Shown here in pieces: positions 1 to 10,705 of a stretch of DNA of 64,000 bases; the stretch's first letter is position 1; the number at the start of each line of letters is the position of its first letter. Source of the DNA: Undaria pinnatifida. Lineage: Eukaryota > Sar > Phaeophyceae > Laminariales > Alariaceae. Below the pieces are notes generated by a model that saw only the letters and a program-made list of their open reading frames with translations, did not search any database and was not told the origin of the DNA. Location of the stretch: contig JABAKD010000022.1 of NCBI GenBank assembly GCA_012845835.1, positions 8,360,218 through 8,424,217 on the forward strand, read 5' to 3'. The translations under genes and the position numbers were made by a program.

Positions 1-157
1 GTAACAAAACCAACCTTCCGTGCACGTTTAGTGTCTACGATACGGTACAATATAAAATACGTCTATTATTATTATTCTCTATCTGGCAGAGGCCTATTTA
101 TGACATTTATTACCAACATAGAATTCTGAAGTGGTTACGAAAGTAGTTATATAGGTT

Positions 158-250
158 GTTGTTTGTTGTCTCACATTAAGTCCTGGCTGCTGGTAAAAAA
201 TCTGGAGTCCGTGGTCACACAAAGAAAGGTGCTGGAGCCCTGGGAAGATC
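158..250 (+). repeat. (TTG)n-terminal repeat family, degraded copy
   Basis: A short TTG-rich run is followed by TCTCACATTAA, then GTCCGTGGTCACA and CTGGAGCC. This is the order seen in better copies at 15453, 28297 and 31650. The copy is degraded, with a shortened TTG array and extra bases between the conserved blocks. The rest of 1-480 shows only an A-rich run near 257 and no gene. Confidence 0.55.
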
Positions 251-707
251 CGAAAAACCGAAAAAAAAAAAAAAAAATCGTCCGGGAAATACTACGCTTT
301 CCCGCCGAAAACGCACGATACAAGAAGGCGCACAAGTGAAATGATCCAATGTGCAAATTGAACTCATGTGGCCGTGGGGGTAGGTATCCACTCAACTAAC
401 TACGGCAAGCGGTTGCTGGGGTCTCCTACTACATCATTCTCGTGTTATTAACTATGGATGGAACTAACCCACGACCGTCACTAGAGGGTGAAATGGTTAA
501 AAAAACACAGTAATAACGTGTGTCACCCTGCCCCACCGTACTACCAACCTGCCTTCGGCCTGCCCCGTCCTTGGGGTGGGCCGAGGAAGCCCGCGAGGAC
601 CTGCAGCGGTCTAGCGGCAGTCACACGGGCATCGAGCCTCGGGCTGGGTAGAGAGGGAACCTTGCGCGGTCTGGCTAGTGAACTGCTCACTCTAAGGACC
701 GCGTGGG

Positions 708-2783
708 GTGGTGGTGATGGGTTTTCTTTTTAACCCCGACGCCGAGGAGTTCATCCCCGGGGCAGGACGGGTACATCACCACAGCAGAGAGCGCAGCGTG
801 GGCAGCCTGGGGAGTGGAGAGGCTGGCCACCGCGTGGGTACGCATGCACGACAGGAAGGATGGGAGTGTCGGCGTTGGCTGGGACGGCTGCACCCAGCCA
901 GCGGAAACCAAGGCGCGAACCGGGCTACGAAACGGAGAGCCACAATCATCACATTAATAGAGAGAAAAAAGAAACAACAAAAACAGAAACGGAGGAGGGG
1001 ACGAGCCTCTCGTCGGCTGGCCGAGAAAGCAGCACGCGAGACTCGTAAGAGACGGAAGGCGGCACTTGTGGCGGTAGCGACCCACAACGTGCGTACCCTG
1101 GCCGTAAAGGGGAAGAACGGGTATGGGCATGACGAGCGTGTACTGGCGAAAGGCCAGCAACTCGGCTGTGACTTCATTGGCCTGCAGGAAACTCGACGGC
1201 CCGGCAACACGAGATTCAGTGCAGCTGGATACCAAGTTTTTTGCTCAGGTCAGGAAAAAACAGCAGCGAGGCAAGGGCTGTACGGAGTAGGTCTAGCAGT
1301 TAAGGACTCAATATGCCGTAAGTCTAGGTTCACCCAGCAGTTCATTGACGAACGGCTTATGTCTATGCGCTTTGAGTTGGATGGTCGATGCGATGCTGTT
1401 AATTTCGTCGTTGCGTACGCCCCAACTGATTGTACCAAAGACACCAAGCTGAAAGGTATTTTCTGGCAAAAGCTGGAGGACCTGGTTCAACAGATCCCCA
1501 CTAAAGAGTGTTTGTTTGTACTGATGGATGCTAACGCGCGAACTGGGCAGAGGATGGAAGGGTGCGGTGATGATGAAAGTAGGGTGCTTGGAGCATACGG
1601 ACGAGATGCTCGTAGCGATAATGGCAAACGACTTTTGTCGTTCGCTACCAATTGCAAGCTAGCTCTCACCAACACATTTTTCAGCACGCGCAAGGGTGGG
1701 ATATCGCATACGTACAACGGCACCAGCCCGAATGACCGTAAGAGGATAGACTACATCCTAACCCGCCAAGCCCATCGACCTAGAGTACATGATGTTAAAG
1801 TCATCCCACAGCCTCCGCCACCAGCTAAGGCCGATTCAGACCACAACATTGTGTACATCAAGGTCCGACTTAGTGGTCACTTTTCGTCCAACAGAAAAAT
1901 GCTGAAACCCCCAAAACGCCGAGAATTCGACAGGCAGCTTTTTTTATCCGACGGAAAGCGTCGCCAACGAGTAATCGCGAGGGTTGTTTCCACTCTCAAC
2001 CAACCTATCCAGCCCCGTAACACGTCTGGCATGGTTGAGTTTTTCACCACGACTATCATCGATGCTGTAGAGAAAGAGGTGCCACCTCCACCACGTCGCC
2101 ACCGCCGGCATGGTTGGTGCGAGCCTGCCGAAACTTCGGCCGCTTTCAGAGTAGCATGGACAGCGAGGGAGGATGCGAGACAGTTCTTGCGTGCCAACCC
2201 CCGAGATAGTGTAGCGTGGAAGAAATTGAGATCTGCGTGTGCGAATCTGCAGGAAGTGGTTGCCGCAGGAGTACAAGCGTACTTTGAAGAGTACCTCGCC
2301 GAAACCGAGAGACTCCTAGCGAGTAACGATCAACGAGGGTTCTACAAGCACCTGAAGAGTACGGTGGGATTGCAAGGTACAAAAGCGAGGAGCGAGCAGT
2401 TTATTATGGACGAGGATGGCACGTTGTTGCGGGATCAAGCGCGAATTCGTGAACGATGGGCGGGGCACTACCACAAACTCTTGAACACGAAATCGCTGAA
2501 ACTCGATCCCACGATCATCGACCTCTTGCCACCGCGACCGCTTAAACTATCGCTTGGAGATGAACCATCCATGGACGAGATGATGGATGCGATTAAGGGC
2601 ATGTCAAATTGGAAAGCCGTTGGACCAGACGGTCTCCCGGTCGAACTACTAAAACTTGACCACCCCGCTTTCGTCCAGTGTTTTCACAATATCCTTGTCA
2701 ACGTATGGGTAACGGGCGAAGTCCCCCAGCAATGGAAAGATGCTATCATCAAGACCCTTCACAAAAAAAAAGGATCGAACTGA
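708..2783 (+). CDS. LINE ORF, 5' part: basic N-terminus, APE-type endonuclease, start of RT
   Basis: The 691-residue frame begins with a Lys/Arg-rich region (about residues 75-118), likely nucleic-acid binding. The endonuclease/exonuclease/phosphatase domain follows: HNVRTL near residue 125, LQETR near 159 (metal-binding Glu), YAPTD near 237, DANAR near 272, IDYIL near 347 and SDHN near 377 (catalytic Asp-His). All expected catalytic positions look intact. This enzyme nicks target DNA to prime reverse transcription. From about residue 630 the first RT block begins ([10 protein letters not shown]), and the frame then stops six codons after an A9 run. An earlier ATG at 488 opens an unrelated short frame, so the true start is not certain. 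Confidence 0.9.
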   Translation: MVVMGFLFNPDAEEFIPGAGRVHHHSRERSVGSLGSGEAGHRVGTHARQEGWECRRWLGRLHPASGNQGANRATKRRATIITLIERKKKQQKQKRRRGRASRRLAEKAARETRKRRKAALVAVATHNVRTLAVKGKNGYGHDERVLAKGQQLGCDFIGLQETRRPGNTRFSAAGYQVFCSGQEKTAARQGLYGVGLAVKDSICRKSRFTQQFIDERLMSMRFELDGRCDAVNFVVAYAPTDCTKDTKLKGIFWQKLEDLVQQIPTKECLFVLMDANARTGQRMEGCGDDESRVLGAYGRDARSDNGKRLLSFATNCKLALTNTFFSTRKGGISHTYNGTSPNDRKRIDYILTRQAHRPRVHDVKVIPQPPPPAKADSDHNIVYIKVRLSGHFSSNRKMLKPPKRREFDRQLFLSDGKRRQRVIARVVSTLNQPIQPRNTSGMVEFFTTTIIDAVEKEVPPPPRRHRRHGWCEPAETSAAFRVAWTAREDARQFLRANPRDSVAWKKLRSACANLQEVVAAGVQAYFEEYLAETERLLASNDQRGFYKHLKSTVGLQGTKARSEQFIMDEDGTLLRDQARIRERWAGHYHKLLNTKSLKLDPTIIDLLPPRPLKLSLGDEPSMDEMMDAIKGMSNWKAVGPDGLPVELLKLDHPAFVQCFHNILVNVWVTGEVPQQWKDAIIKTLHKKKGSN

Positions 2784-4401
2784 TTGCAACAATTACAGAG
2801 GGATCTCGCTTGTTGCCCACGCAGGCAAAATATTATTGAAAATCGTTGCGTCCCGCCTTAGCAACTACTGCGAGGCCGAGGAAATACTTCCTGAAGAACA
2901 GTGCGGCTTCCGTCCCGCACGGTCGACGGTCGACATGCTGTTTGTCGTGCGCCGGTTGCAAGAGCTCGGACGACAGAGGAAAATCCCCCTGTACATGTGC
3001 TTCATCGATCTGCAGAAAGCGTACGACTCTGTCGACCGGGAACTGTTGTGGGAGGTACTCACACGCCTTGGCGTACCAACCAAGATGCTTACAGTTATCC
3101 GCAACTTCCACGAAGGCATGCGGGCTCGCGTGCGTGCGGATGACGGCGAGCACTCGGATTGGTTTAATGTCACCCAGGGGCTGCGGCAAGGCTGCGTGCT
3201 ATCACCGTTACTGTTCAACGTGTTCTTCGCTGCTGCGATACACGTCGTGCTGGTACGCTTCAGCAAAGACGAAAGCATCGTAAGGGATTTGGTTCACCTC
3301 GAAGAGGGCAGTGCAGTCGGAAAAGAGGAACCGTTGGCATGCGTGCAAAGGGCTGTGTGGGGCATGTTGTACGCAGATGACGCAGGAATTGTTTCGAAGT
3401 CGGCGGAAGGCCTTGCTAAAATGATGACAGTCATCGTGACTGTCTTCGAAGCAGCAGGCCTCACGGTATCGGAAAAGAAGACAGAGACGATGCTGCTACG
3501 AACACCGGACCAGACATCCCTCGCCCCACCGCTCGCGATCGAAGCATCAGGCCAGAGGTATAAACAGACGACCCAGTTTTTATACCTAGGCGGCATTATC
3601 CACGAAAGCGCTGACCTCTCGCTCGAAATCGAACGACGGATCCGTCTCATGCGGGCATGCCTCAAACGGTTTGGCCCGGAATTGTATGACAGGACGACCG
3701 CCCCGCTTGGTCTGAAAGTCCGCATGCTGAAGGCCGAGGTCATTGAGACCCTGCTGTACGGGTGTGTGACGTGGACCCTCAATGCGGACCACTTCGCCAA
3801 GCTCCGATCAGCCCACCACGAAGTCCTTTTGCGAGTCATTGGCTTCCAGCGCCGATTACGCACCGACCACACCACCCTCTCGTACGCGAAGGCCCTCAGG
3901 ATGACACGATGCGAGAGCATCGAAACGACCATCCGTAAACGGCGGCTCTTCTTTGCCGGGGCCCTGGTGCGACAACACAAGGGGCGACTGCCCCGTCGGT
4001 TGATGTTCGGGACGATCGCTGGTGGGGAGAACCCGAAACCAGGCGGACAACTTAAGACTTGGCCTAGAGCCATAGCTGAGGACCTTAGGGTGTTCAAAGC
4101 CAACGAGGGATCAACGGAACACTCCCCCTTAGTTTTTGGAGTTGGGACCGCGCTGTGGCCCACTGCAGCAAAAAAGGTGGGCAAGTGGTACCGGGGGGTC
4201 CTCGAAGCAGCTGAACGGTTCATGGGCAGGTGGCACGAGGATGAGGCAAAGCTGAGTAGACAGCGCCGCGCATCCGCCGTGGGTGGTGTCGAAGGGAACG
4301 GGGGTAGGGGGGGCAGCAGGAGGGGTAGAAGGAACACCGCACAAGGGTATGGGGGCAGGGGGGGGGACAGGAGGAGTAGAAGGGGAAACCGCGGTAGATG
4401 A
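2758..4401 (+). CDS. LINE ORF, 3' part: reverse transcriptase and C-terminal region
   Basis: This is the continuation of the LINE polyprotein in the +1 frame; the open frame extends back to an ATG at 2740, but homology joins at the A9 run. Reverse transcriptase motifs are intact: A ([12 protein letters not shown], 3001-3036), B ([12 protein letters not shown] near 3181), C (YADD near 3370), D (KKTETML) and E (YLGG near 3580). A conserved LINE C-terminal region follows, with [10 protein letters not shown] near 3750 and [19 protein letters not shown] near 4180. It ends in an Arg/Gly-rich tail encoded by imperfect G-rich repeats. One base too many in the A-run, real or an assembly error, would account for the split; programmed frameshifting is the alternative. 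Confidence 0.9.
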   Translation, partial: FTKKKDRTDCNNYRGISLVAHAGKILLKIVASRLSNYCEAEEILPEEQCGFRPARSTVDMLFVVRRLQELGRQRKIPLYMCFIDLQKAYDSVDRELLWEVLTRLGVPTKMLTVIRNFHEGMRARVRADDGEHSDWFNVTQGLRQGCVLSPLLFNVFFAAAIHVVLVRFSKDESIVRDLVHLEEGSAVGKEEPLACVQRAVWGMLYADDAGIVSKSAEGLAKMMTVIVTVFEAAGLTVSEKKTETMLLRTPDQTSLAPPLAIEASGQRYKQTTQFLYLGGIIHESADLSLEIERRIRLMRACLKRFGPELYDRTTAPLGLKVRMLKAEVIETLLYGCVTWTLNADHFAKLRSAHHEVLLRVIGFQRRLRTDHTTLSYAKALRMTRCESIETTIRKRRLFFAGALVRQHKGRLPRRLMFGTIAGGENPKPGGQLKTWPRAIAEDLRVFKANEGSTEHSPLVFGVGTALWPTAAKKVGKWYRGVLEAAERFMGRWHEDEAKLSRQRRASAVGGVEGNGGRGGSRRGRRNTAQGYGGRGGDRRSRRGNRGR

Positions 4402-5013
4402 AAGTAGGAAGGAGACCGCAGACAGGGTAGCAAGGTACCAGGCCGGCTAGTAGGTGGAACCTTTCTATCTATGCCACTCGTACCGCCAACTGCTGCGGCT
4501 GCTCGGAATGTGATGTCTTGGTACTTTGATTTTTCCGTGAATTTATTTATTTTATTTTATTTTTTTTCTTTCCCCTTCTTATCCTTATGTAGGGAGTCTT
4601 GCATGGTGGGTAGGTGACGAGCCTGTTTTATTTGGCCCTCCCAGTCTTCCTTCTTCTACTTGTTTCTTTTTTCCGGGGTATTCTTTCCCTTTCTTTCCCC
4701 CTTGCATGTCCATTTTGGCTCATGCTCGGGGTATGTTTCTATCTCCCGTGCTTTGGCTCCCCTTTTTATTTATTTATTTATTTATTTTGTCTTGGTTTCT
4801 TTCGTTGTTTCTCTCTTTTACAAGGTATTTTGGTTTAATGAGAAGAACACAAAGGGGGGAGGGGGGGAAACAGGAGGAGTAGAAGGAAAGCCGTCCAAGG
4901 GAATGGGGGCAGGGGGGGCAACAGGAGGAATAGAAGGGAGACCGCGGTGGACGAAGGCAGGAAGGAGATGGCAGACAGGGTAGCAAGGTACCAGGCCGAC
5001 TAGTAGGTACATA
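4290..5013 (+). repeat. Tandem duplication of the LINE C-terminal/3' region
   Basis: The stretch 4290-4452 (G-rich repeats, then GACAGGGTAGCAAGGTACCA) recurs with changes at 4855-5013. The T-rich stretch after the first copy (about 4671-4800) recurs after the second (about 5030-5165). Either the LINE tail was duplicated in place, or a second, strongly 5'-truncated LINE copy sits directly downstream. Confidence 0.75.
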
Positions 5014-5044
5014 GCACTTTTCGTCTTTCTCTGGGTATTTTTTT

Positions 5045-5535
5045 CCCCTTTGTTCCCTCCTTGCGTGTCCAGGTTTTTGGCTCGTGTTCGGATTATCTTA
5101 TTTTGGTTTTACTTTACTTTATTTTATTTCATTTTATTATGTTTCTTTTCCGAGCTTTGGCTCTCCTTTGCGGTTGGGTTGTTTCTTCGATTTCCCCTTC
5201 ATTTTGTTTGTTTCATTTTTTGTTTTATTTTTATCTTTGTTTTTATTTGTTTTCTTATTTTGTTTTTGTTTTTTGTTTTTGTTCTTGTTTTTGTTTATTT
5301 CGTATTTCTCTCTTCCAATGTATTTCTGTTGCTGACGTATGTATGTTGTGCCTGTCGTACCCAGTACTAGGGCATGACATTGCGTTGTCGAATGCATTAC
5401 GATGCATTATCTCTGTGTCGTGGCTTGTGACCACAGAGCTGATCTTTCTAGGGTGAAGAATCAGTACGGACACTGGGTGTGCTGGATGTCGACGAGTAGA
5501 AGAACGGTTTAATGTGAAGAACACACACACACACA
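5045..5535 (+). repeat. T-rich repeat ending in (CA)n, copy 1 of 3
   Basis: A roughly 490-bp block: T-rich (TTTTG/TTTAT) in its first half, unique-looking sequence from 5324, and ending in TTTAATGTGAAGAACACAC. It has a near-identical inverted copy at 17985-18480 and a partial copy of the distal 205 bp at 19303-19515. Because it continues the LINE tail, the inverted copy may be a 5'-truncated LINE 3' end. Long Phe/Leu-rich open frames here are T-run artefacts. Confidence 0.8.
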
Positions 5536-5819
5536 CCGTACGAACCGCACGGTAATCGTGAGCACACAGACGAAGGCGCCTGCCTGCCCGCTGTCTGGAG
5601 TGCTGTCAGAGTGACGACCCGCGGGCATGCAGTGAAAGAAAGGTGCATGGAGATATGCTATCGAGCGCGAGAGGAATCGCATACAATATGCAATATATCG
5701 AGGTTTATAATCTAGATACTACAGCAAATCTACGACGACGACAGTTTAGTAGTAGTATTCCAGCAATAATCGAGTCCGATACGATATACATACGGCGAGG
5801 GTCGATATTTCACATTTTG

Positions 5820-5880
5820 ATTGTTGTTGTTGTTGTTGTTGTTGTTGTTCTCACATTAACTCGCATAATCAAGTCCGATA
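5820..5880 (+). repeat. (TTG)n-terminal repeat family, single end
   Basis: A (TTG)9-10 array runs directly into CTCACATTAACTCGCATAAT and CAAGTCCG and then diverges. Only one terminus is present. Confidence 0.75.
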
Positions 5881-5967
5881 TACTGCGCTGAGTCAGTATT
5901 TATTTGTACAACGAAGTGGGGTATTATACGTACAGCGATGCATAGAAACTTTCGACACACTATTACG

Positions 5968-6541
5968 GATATTATAAAAAATGAAAATACACTCCAGCTG
6001 TGAGATCGAAGATTTCGTCGCAACTCATCTTTGCAAGCTGTGTGTTGATACTCCGATCGCGCGTATTACGAGTTGTGTGTCCTCATTAAGGATATAGGTC
6101 GGCGACTCCCCTTTACAACTACATTATATCATACTATTGATGCTAGGAGAGGAAACACAATATAATACTTTTAGATAAAAATCAGGCCCTCACGTCCTTC
6201 AAAACTCCGCCCTCCCCTGACGGGTTATTCGACTTACAGGATTCACTTGATAAACTGATGCATACCCTTCCACAGCTGTCAGATTTTGTCCCCCTCAGAA
6301 ACAGGTTTTATAGTTTCCGCGCACAGACTGCCTAACATCACCGTGTTGACCCTGATAGCTACACTGTAGTTGCAAGGGGAGTCGCCGACCTATATCCTTA
6401 ATGAGGACACACAACCCGTAATACGAGCGATCGGAGTATCACACACAGCTTGCTAAGAAATGAGTTTCTCAAAGATGAGTTTCGACAAAATATTCGATCT
6501 CACAGCTGGATGGAGTGTATTTTAATTTTTATAATAATATA
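5968..6541. mobile_element. MITE with about 140-bp terminal inverted repeats, short form
   Basis: The left end (5968-6110) begins ATTATAAAAAATGAAAATAC and contains CACTCCAGCTGTGAGATC. The right end (6390-6541) is its reverse complement with a small internal duplication near 6456. Between them is an internal segment with GGGTTATTCGAC and a pyrimidine-rich block. There is no coding capacity. Ends are AT-rich, so the target-site duplication cannot be fixed by eye; TA or TTATAA-like is possible. Confidence 0.85.
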
Positions 6542-6629
6542 GTCTAAGTATAATCATGAAAAAGGGGGCGAGCAGAGCGTCATCAGGAATGTATCATATG
6601 TAAACACGAGTATCATGTAGCGCACGTAT

Positions 6630-7620
6630 ATTATACAAAATGAAAATACACTCCAGCTGTGAGATCGAAGATTTCGTCGAAACTCATCTTTGCAAGCTGT
6701 GTGTGATACTCCGATCGCGCGTATTGCGGGTTGTGTGTCCTCATTAAGGATATAGGTCGGCGACTCCCCTTGCAACTACATTGTAGCTATCAGGGTCAAC
6801 AGGGCGATGTTAGTTAGGCAGTTTGTGCGCGGAAACTATAAAACCCGTTTCTGAGGGGGACAAAATCTGACAGCTAGCTGTGGAAGGAAATGCATCAGTT
6901 TATCAAGTGAATACTGTGAGTCGAATAACCGGTGAGGGGAGGGCGGAGTTTTAAAGACGTGGGGGCCTGATTTTGATCAAAAGGGGCGCGGGAGGGGGGG
7001 AGGGGCGGGAGGGGACGGGTGGGACAGGTCAATTGTGCGTGGAAACTATAAATCGTTCTTGTGGGGGAGGGGGGGGAAATGTGCCGGGGGGAGCGGGGGG
7101 CGGGGGGGGGAGGGCTTTAGGTCGCAAAGATGTAGGGGTTTGCTATACGCGTGGTGCTAGGTCTATCTAGGCGATGGTGCGGGTGGTGGGGAAGGAGGGG
7201 GCGTTGGGGGCGGGGGTGGGTGGGAATTGCAGCAGCGGCATGGACGGCTCTAAAACGATAACGAGGCGATACCCAGGGCCCAGGGCGTGGAAGTGTTTAT
7301 TACTTGGCGGATTTCGATATTTTTAGGTGGGCGTTTAAGCAAGAAAAATCGAGGAAAAAAGTAAAAAAAAGGGGCGGGGGGGGGGGGGGGGGGAAGGGTT
7401 TTCAAGAGGTTTAGGTCACATATAATATTAATACGCGCGTTCAAGAGGTTTAGGTCACACATAATATAAAGATCTCACAGCTGGAGTGTATTTTAATTTT
7501 TATAACAATATAGATACGCGCGATCGGAGTATCACACACAGCTTGCAAAGATGAGTTTCGACGAAATCTTCGATCTCACAGCTGGAGTGTATTTTCATTT
7601 TTTATAATAATATTAAAATA
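6630..7620 (+). mobile_element. MITE, long form with G-rich core
   Basis: It has the same left TIR as the 5968 copy (6630-6780) and the same first internal part. A long G-rich core follows (6970-7400), then a right TIR in inverse orientation (about 7510-7605). The core matches, in reverse complement, the element at 29930-30810. It also contains a G18-type run near 7377 and TTTAGGTCACATATAATATT repeated at 7408 and 7446. No ORF of note. Confidence 0.75.
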
Positions 7621-7800
7621 CACTCCAGCTATGAGATCAAGGATTTGGTCGACACTGATCTTCGGAACATTGTGTTGTATATAACAGGTAGCACAGGAGC
7701 CATGTTCGGTCGTTTGGGTTTTAATTCGTAAAAAATATCATGGTTAATTTCGCTTCAAATTATCATATCATGATGGTCCACCAGCTATTTCGTACCCGTT

Positions 7801-8062
7801 CGTATCATTATAAAAATAAAAATACACTCCAGCGATGTATGTGATCGAAGATTTTTTCGATAAACTCATCTTTGCAAGATGTGTGTGATACTCCGATCGC
7901 GCGTATTACTGGGTATGTGTCCTAATTAAGGGTATATGTGTAGGACACATAACAACCCGTAATGCGCGCGATCGGGGAGTATCACACACAGCTTGCAAAG
8001 ATGAGTTTCGACAAAATATTCGATCTCACAGCTGGAGTGTATTTTTATTTTTATAATATGTA
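7801..8062. mobile_element. Fold-back MITE, almost pure inverted repeat
   Basis: The left arm (7801-7925) runs from TTATAAAAATAAAAATACAC to GTGTCCTAATTAAGG. The right arm (7938-8062) is its near-perfect reverse complement, so the element consists of two arms of about 120 bp with a spacer of roughly 10-15 bp. It belongs to the 5968/6630 family but lacks the internal segment. A partial TIR pair also lies just upstream at 7545-7690. Confidence 0.85.
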
Positions 8063-8094
8063 TAGTCTATATATTATATATTTTCGCACACTTA

Positions 8095-8390
8095 CTTGTA
8101 CCTTCCCGCTTCTGGACAAGCCGTGGTCACAGGTGTCGTCTCGTCTCCCCCCCGGTTCTTGCCTTCAATTTTTATCGCCCATAGGGTTCAGCAACCCCAC
8201 GGCTCGTCGATTTTTCATCCAGTGTTGCTAACTCACGCTCTCGCGCTTTCCGCAAGTCAATTTGTGCCCGAGAAAAAGTCCCCACGAATTTATACGAGTA
8301 TGCACGCGGGGGGATTTCAACTCGCGAAACTGACCTATACCAGGCTCGAGGATAACTTGATACGCCACCGGGGCGACCGGGCATACATAG
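8095..8390 (-). mobile_element. tRNA-derived SINE, family B
   Basis: Read on the minus strand, the 5' end carries GCCCCGGTGGCGTATCAAG (box A-like) and a degraded box B (GAGTTGAAATCCCC). The body follows with conserved pieces ACTTGCGGAAAGCGCGAGAG, TCGACGAGCCGTGGGGTTGC and a purine-rich 3' end. Related copies: 19640, 25813, 27020, 27295, 29215 and 30823. It is a Pol III-type retroposon without coding capacity. Confidence 0.75.
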
Positions 8391-9240
8391 GTCGGCGACT
8401 ACCCTTGGAACTACAGTTTAGCTTGTACCAGGGACAACAGGGTGATGTTAATCAGTCTGTGCGTGGAAACTGTAAAACCCGCTTTTGAGGGGTACAAAAT
8501 CTTACAGCTGTGGGAGGAAATGCATCACATCATGTAATCAAGCAAGTGTATCCTGTAAGTCGTACAACCGGTGAAGGGAGGGCGGAGTTTTTAAGGGCGT
8601 GGGGGGCTGGGTTTGAACAAGGGGGAGAGCGGGGGGGGAGGGGGGGGGGGGGGGGACTCCGTCTGTGCGCAGCAACTATAAATCATCTAAGAGAACGAAC
8701 CTGACGGTTGTGGAAGGAATACATCAGTCTATCATGTGTATCCTGTAAGTCGTACAACCAGTGAGGAGAGGGCGGAGTGTTCGAAGGGGTCGGGGGGGGG
8801 GGGGGGGGTAGGCTTTATTAGGTCGCATAGATGTCGTCGCAGCTTGCTATACGCGTGGTGCTAGGTCTAGGCGATGGTGTGGGTGGTGGGGAAGGAGGGG
8901 GCGTTGAGGGGGGGAGGCGGGGGGGTATACGATACACGCTCGCCGCTCGCATTGCACAAAGGGCGCAATGTTTCAATTAATTTATACTTTATGACTACAC
9001 ATCCTTGCACTTCATGTTTGTCGTCCTTCGTTCACACTCCACACTTCATTGCTGCCGGTAGGGACCACGTTTACATTTGTATTGGGTGTGTCTTTTTTAA
9101 GGATATAGCTCGGCGACTCCCCTTAGAACTAGCTTGTACCAAGGTCAACAGGGTGGTGGTGTTAATTAATCTGCGCACGGAAACCACAATAAAAACGGGG
9201 CAAAATTCAACGGCTGTGGAATGCATCATTTTATCATGTG
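8391..9240 (+). repeat. Partial copies of the long MITE core, three in tandem
   Basis: Segments starting near 8391 (GGTCGGCGACTACCC), near 8660 (TCTGTGCGCAGCAAC) and near 9103 (GATATAGCTCGGCGAC) each match parts of the internal region of the long MITE at 6630, including CAACAGGGTGATGTTAAT-like and GTAAGTCGTACAACC motifs and G-rich tracts (8620-8655, 8790-8806). No ends or ORFs are recognised. Confidence 0.65.
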
Positions 9241-9968
9241 TACAAGGGCTCCGCATGGCCGCTGGCATTCGCCGGCGCCCAAGCTTCGGGTAGGGCGGGG
9301 CAGCACTTCGACAAGTTAAGGTGTAGCTGTTGATTTGGCATTCATTGAGCCTTAAAGTGTAATGCCAAGAGTTTAATACGAACATGGGATTATGAAGGTC
9401 ATACTTTTACAGAAGAAAAATGTCATGTACAACAAAGAAGGCAAGGATAGGCGAAACACACTGTTGTTAAATACGCCGTCAAGTAAAAGTTGGCGTATGC
9501 CAGGTATCAAGCAAAAATACCGAAAAGAGTATTGAGAACCTGCTTCGCCTCTTCTAGCCGAAACGAAAGAGGCCTTGGCATCAATAAAGAGACTGCACTG
9601 CTGTCCCCGTGGCAATGGAGGTTCGAAGTCGACAGGATGCAAAGTCGGTTTGCATCAAACGTCGACATGGGCCATGTCAGCCGGCGAGGTTTTGGAAGAA
9701 GAGAGCTCTGTTTGTTACCTGAAGGCTGTCGCGTTGATTGGCATGCGTGGTCACGGGCGAGGAGGAAAACGAAGAAGAGGAGAGCGATCTCTCGTTGCGG
9801 CGGCGTTGTCTAAGATAGGTGCGGGGGTGGCTTTGCTCGTACGGGAGGTTGGCGTAGCGCTCTTTCTCTACTTTTACTCGGGAATGCGGGGTATGTGTGT
9901 CTGCTGTCTTTGCTTCGCGGGTGCTTTCACGTTGTCGAAATCGGACGCGTCCCCTCAATACATAATAT

Positions 9969-10048
9969 CACACACAGCTTGCAAAGATGAGTTTCGACGA
10001 AATCTTCGATCTCACAGCTGGAGTGTATTTTAATTTTTATAATAATAT
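9969..10048 (-). mobile_element. 80-bp solo MITE terminus inserted in duplication copy 1
   Basis: This stretch is the terminal 80 bp of the long-TIR MITE family (CACACACAGCTTGCAAAGAT to the AT-rich end). In copy 2 of the segmental duplication the site is empty, between 13666 and 13667. The motif ATAATAT sits at 9962-9968 and again at 10042-10048, as a target-site duplication or microhomology would. Confidence 0.85.
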
Positions 10049-10129
10049 CCGGAGTGTCTACCATGACGACTGCTGCCAATGCCGTGCGTATTTCCTAGAC
10101 TAACATCTTATTTACTGGTAGTAATGATA

Positions 10130-10495
10130 TACCTTTGCAACATTTTTTTTCTTCATCCCATTTATTATCCTCGCACCACTCCCGCGCTCCCTCCCGGTAG
10201 TAACTCAGATCCGGGGTCACATAGCGGGCCCTCCTCCTCCCTCCCCACTTCGGCACGCGTGCCTTCATTTTAATCGCGAGAATAAGCCAGCATTTTCTTC
10301 CCTCGTCGACTCGCGTCGAATTGTACCTACCCACGCTGCTAGGCGCTCTCAGCAGTTGATTCCTTTTTTCTTTGCATTTTTGCAAATAAAGTCAATCATC
10401 ATCGTGGTGGGTATCGAACTCAAGGACGAAACGTTAGTAGTGTTCGAGGGTAAAACCACTAGACCACCGGGGCGGCCGGCTGACAATTGATTAAA
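10130..10495 (-). mobile_element. tRNA-derived SINE, family A, in duplication copy 1
   Basis: On the minus strand it reads CCCCGGTGGTCTAGTGGTTT (box A with TGGTCTAGTGG), then GAGTTCGATACCC (box B), then a body with TCAACTGCTGAGAGCGCC, GACGCGAGTCGACGAGGG and a CT-poor purine-rich end. Other copies: 13762-14130 (-), 21770-22420 (-) and 24005-24580 (+). Confidence 0.8.
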
Positions 10496-10621
10496 ACAAA
10501 ACAGGACCTTTGCATAGGTACTACATTGCCCGAAATTGTATGATATTACGATGGTTGACGCCGCGTTACCCAGAGAGTTGTTGCCTGTGCAGTGGTGTCA
10601 GTCAACATTGTTATTTACTAA

Positions 10622-10669
10622 TGGAGCCTGTCCTGTGACCACGGACTTGATTATGGGAGTTAATGTGAG

Positions 10670-10705
<36 letters not shown>
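10622..10705 (-). repeat. (TTG)n-terminal repeat family, single end
   Basis: In reverse complement it reads (TTG)n, CTCACATTAACTCCCATAAT, CAAGTCCGTGGTCACAGG, ACAGGCTCC. The same insertion is present in duplication copy 2 (14268-14345), so it predates the duplication. Confidence 0.8.

Larger units (their letters stand above)
480..5012 (+). mobile_element. LINE-type non-LTR retrotransposon, nearly full length
   Basis: One element carries an N-terminal basic region, an apurinic-type endonuclease domain, a reverse transcriptase and a long C-terminal region, all on the + strand, followed by a T-rich 3' region. There are no LTRs, integrase or protease. The coding frame changes once, in an A9 run at 2763-2771. 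The 5' limit is set only by a rise in GC content near 480-530. The 3' limit is uncertain because the R/G-rich C-terminal coding stretch and its downstream tail occur twice in tandem. The clade is not assigned; domain order resembles RTE/CR1-like LINEs. A paralogous fragment lies at 22985-23300 on the other strand. Confidence 0.9.

Noticed and set aside
5050-5456. Phe/Leu-rich 'membrane protein' frames, mirrored by Lys/Asn-rich frames near 18118-18378
   Set aside because: Product of T-rich repeat sequence; the same DNA in inverted copy gives the Lys/Asn frame. No conserved motif.
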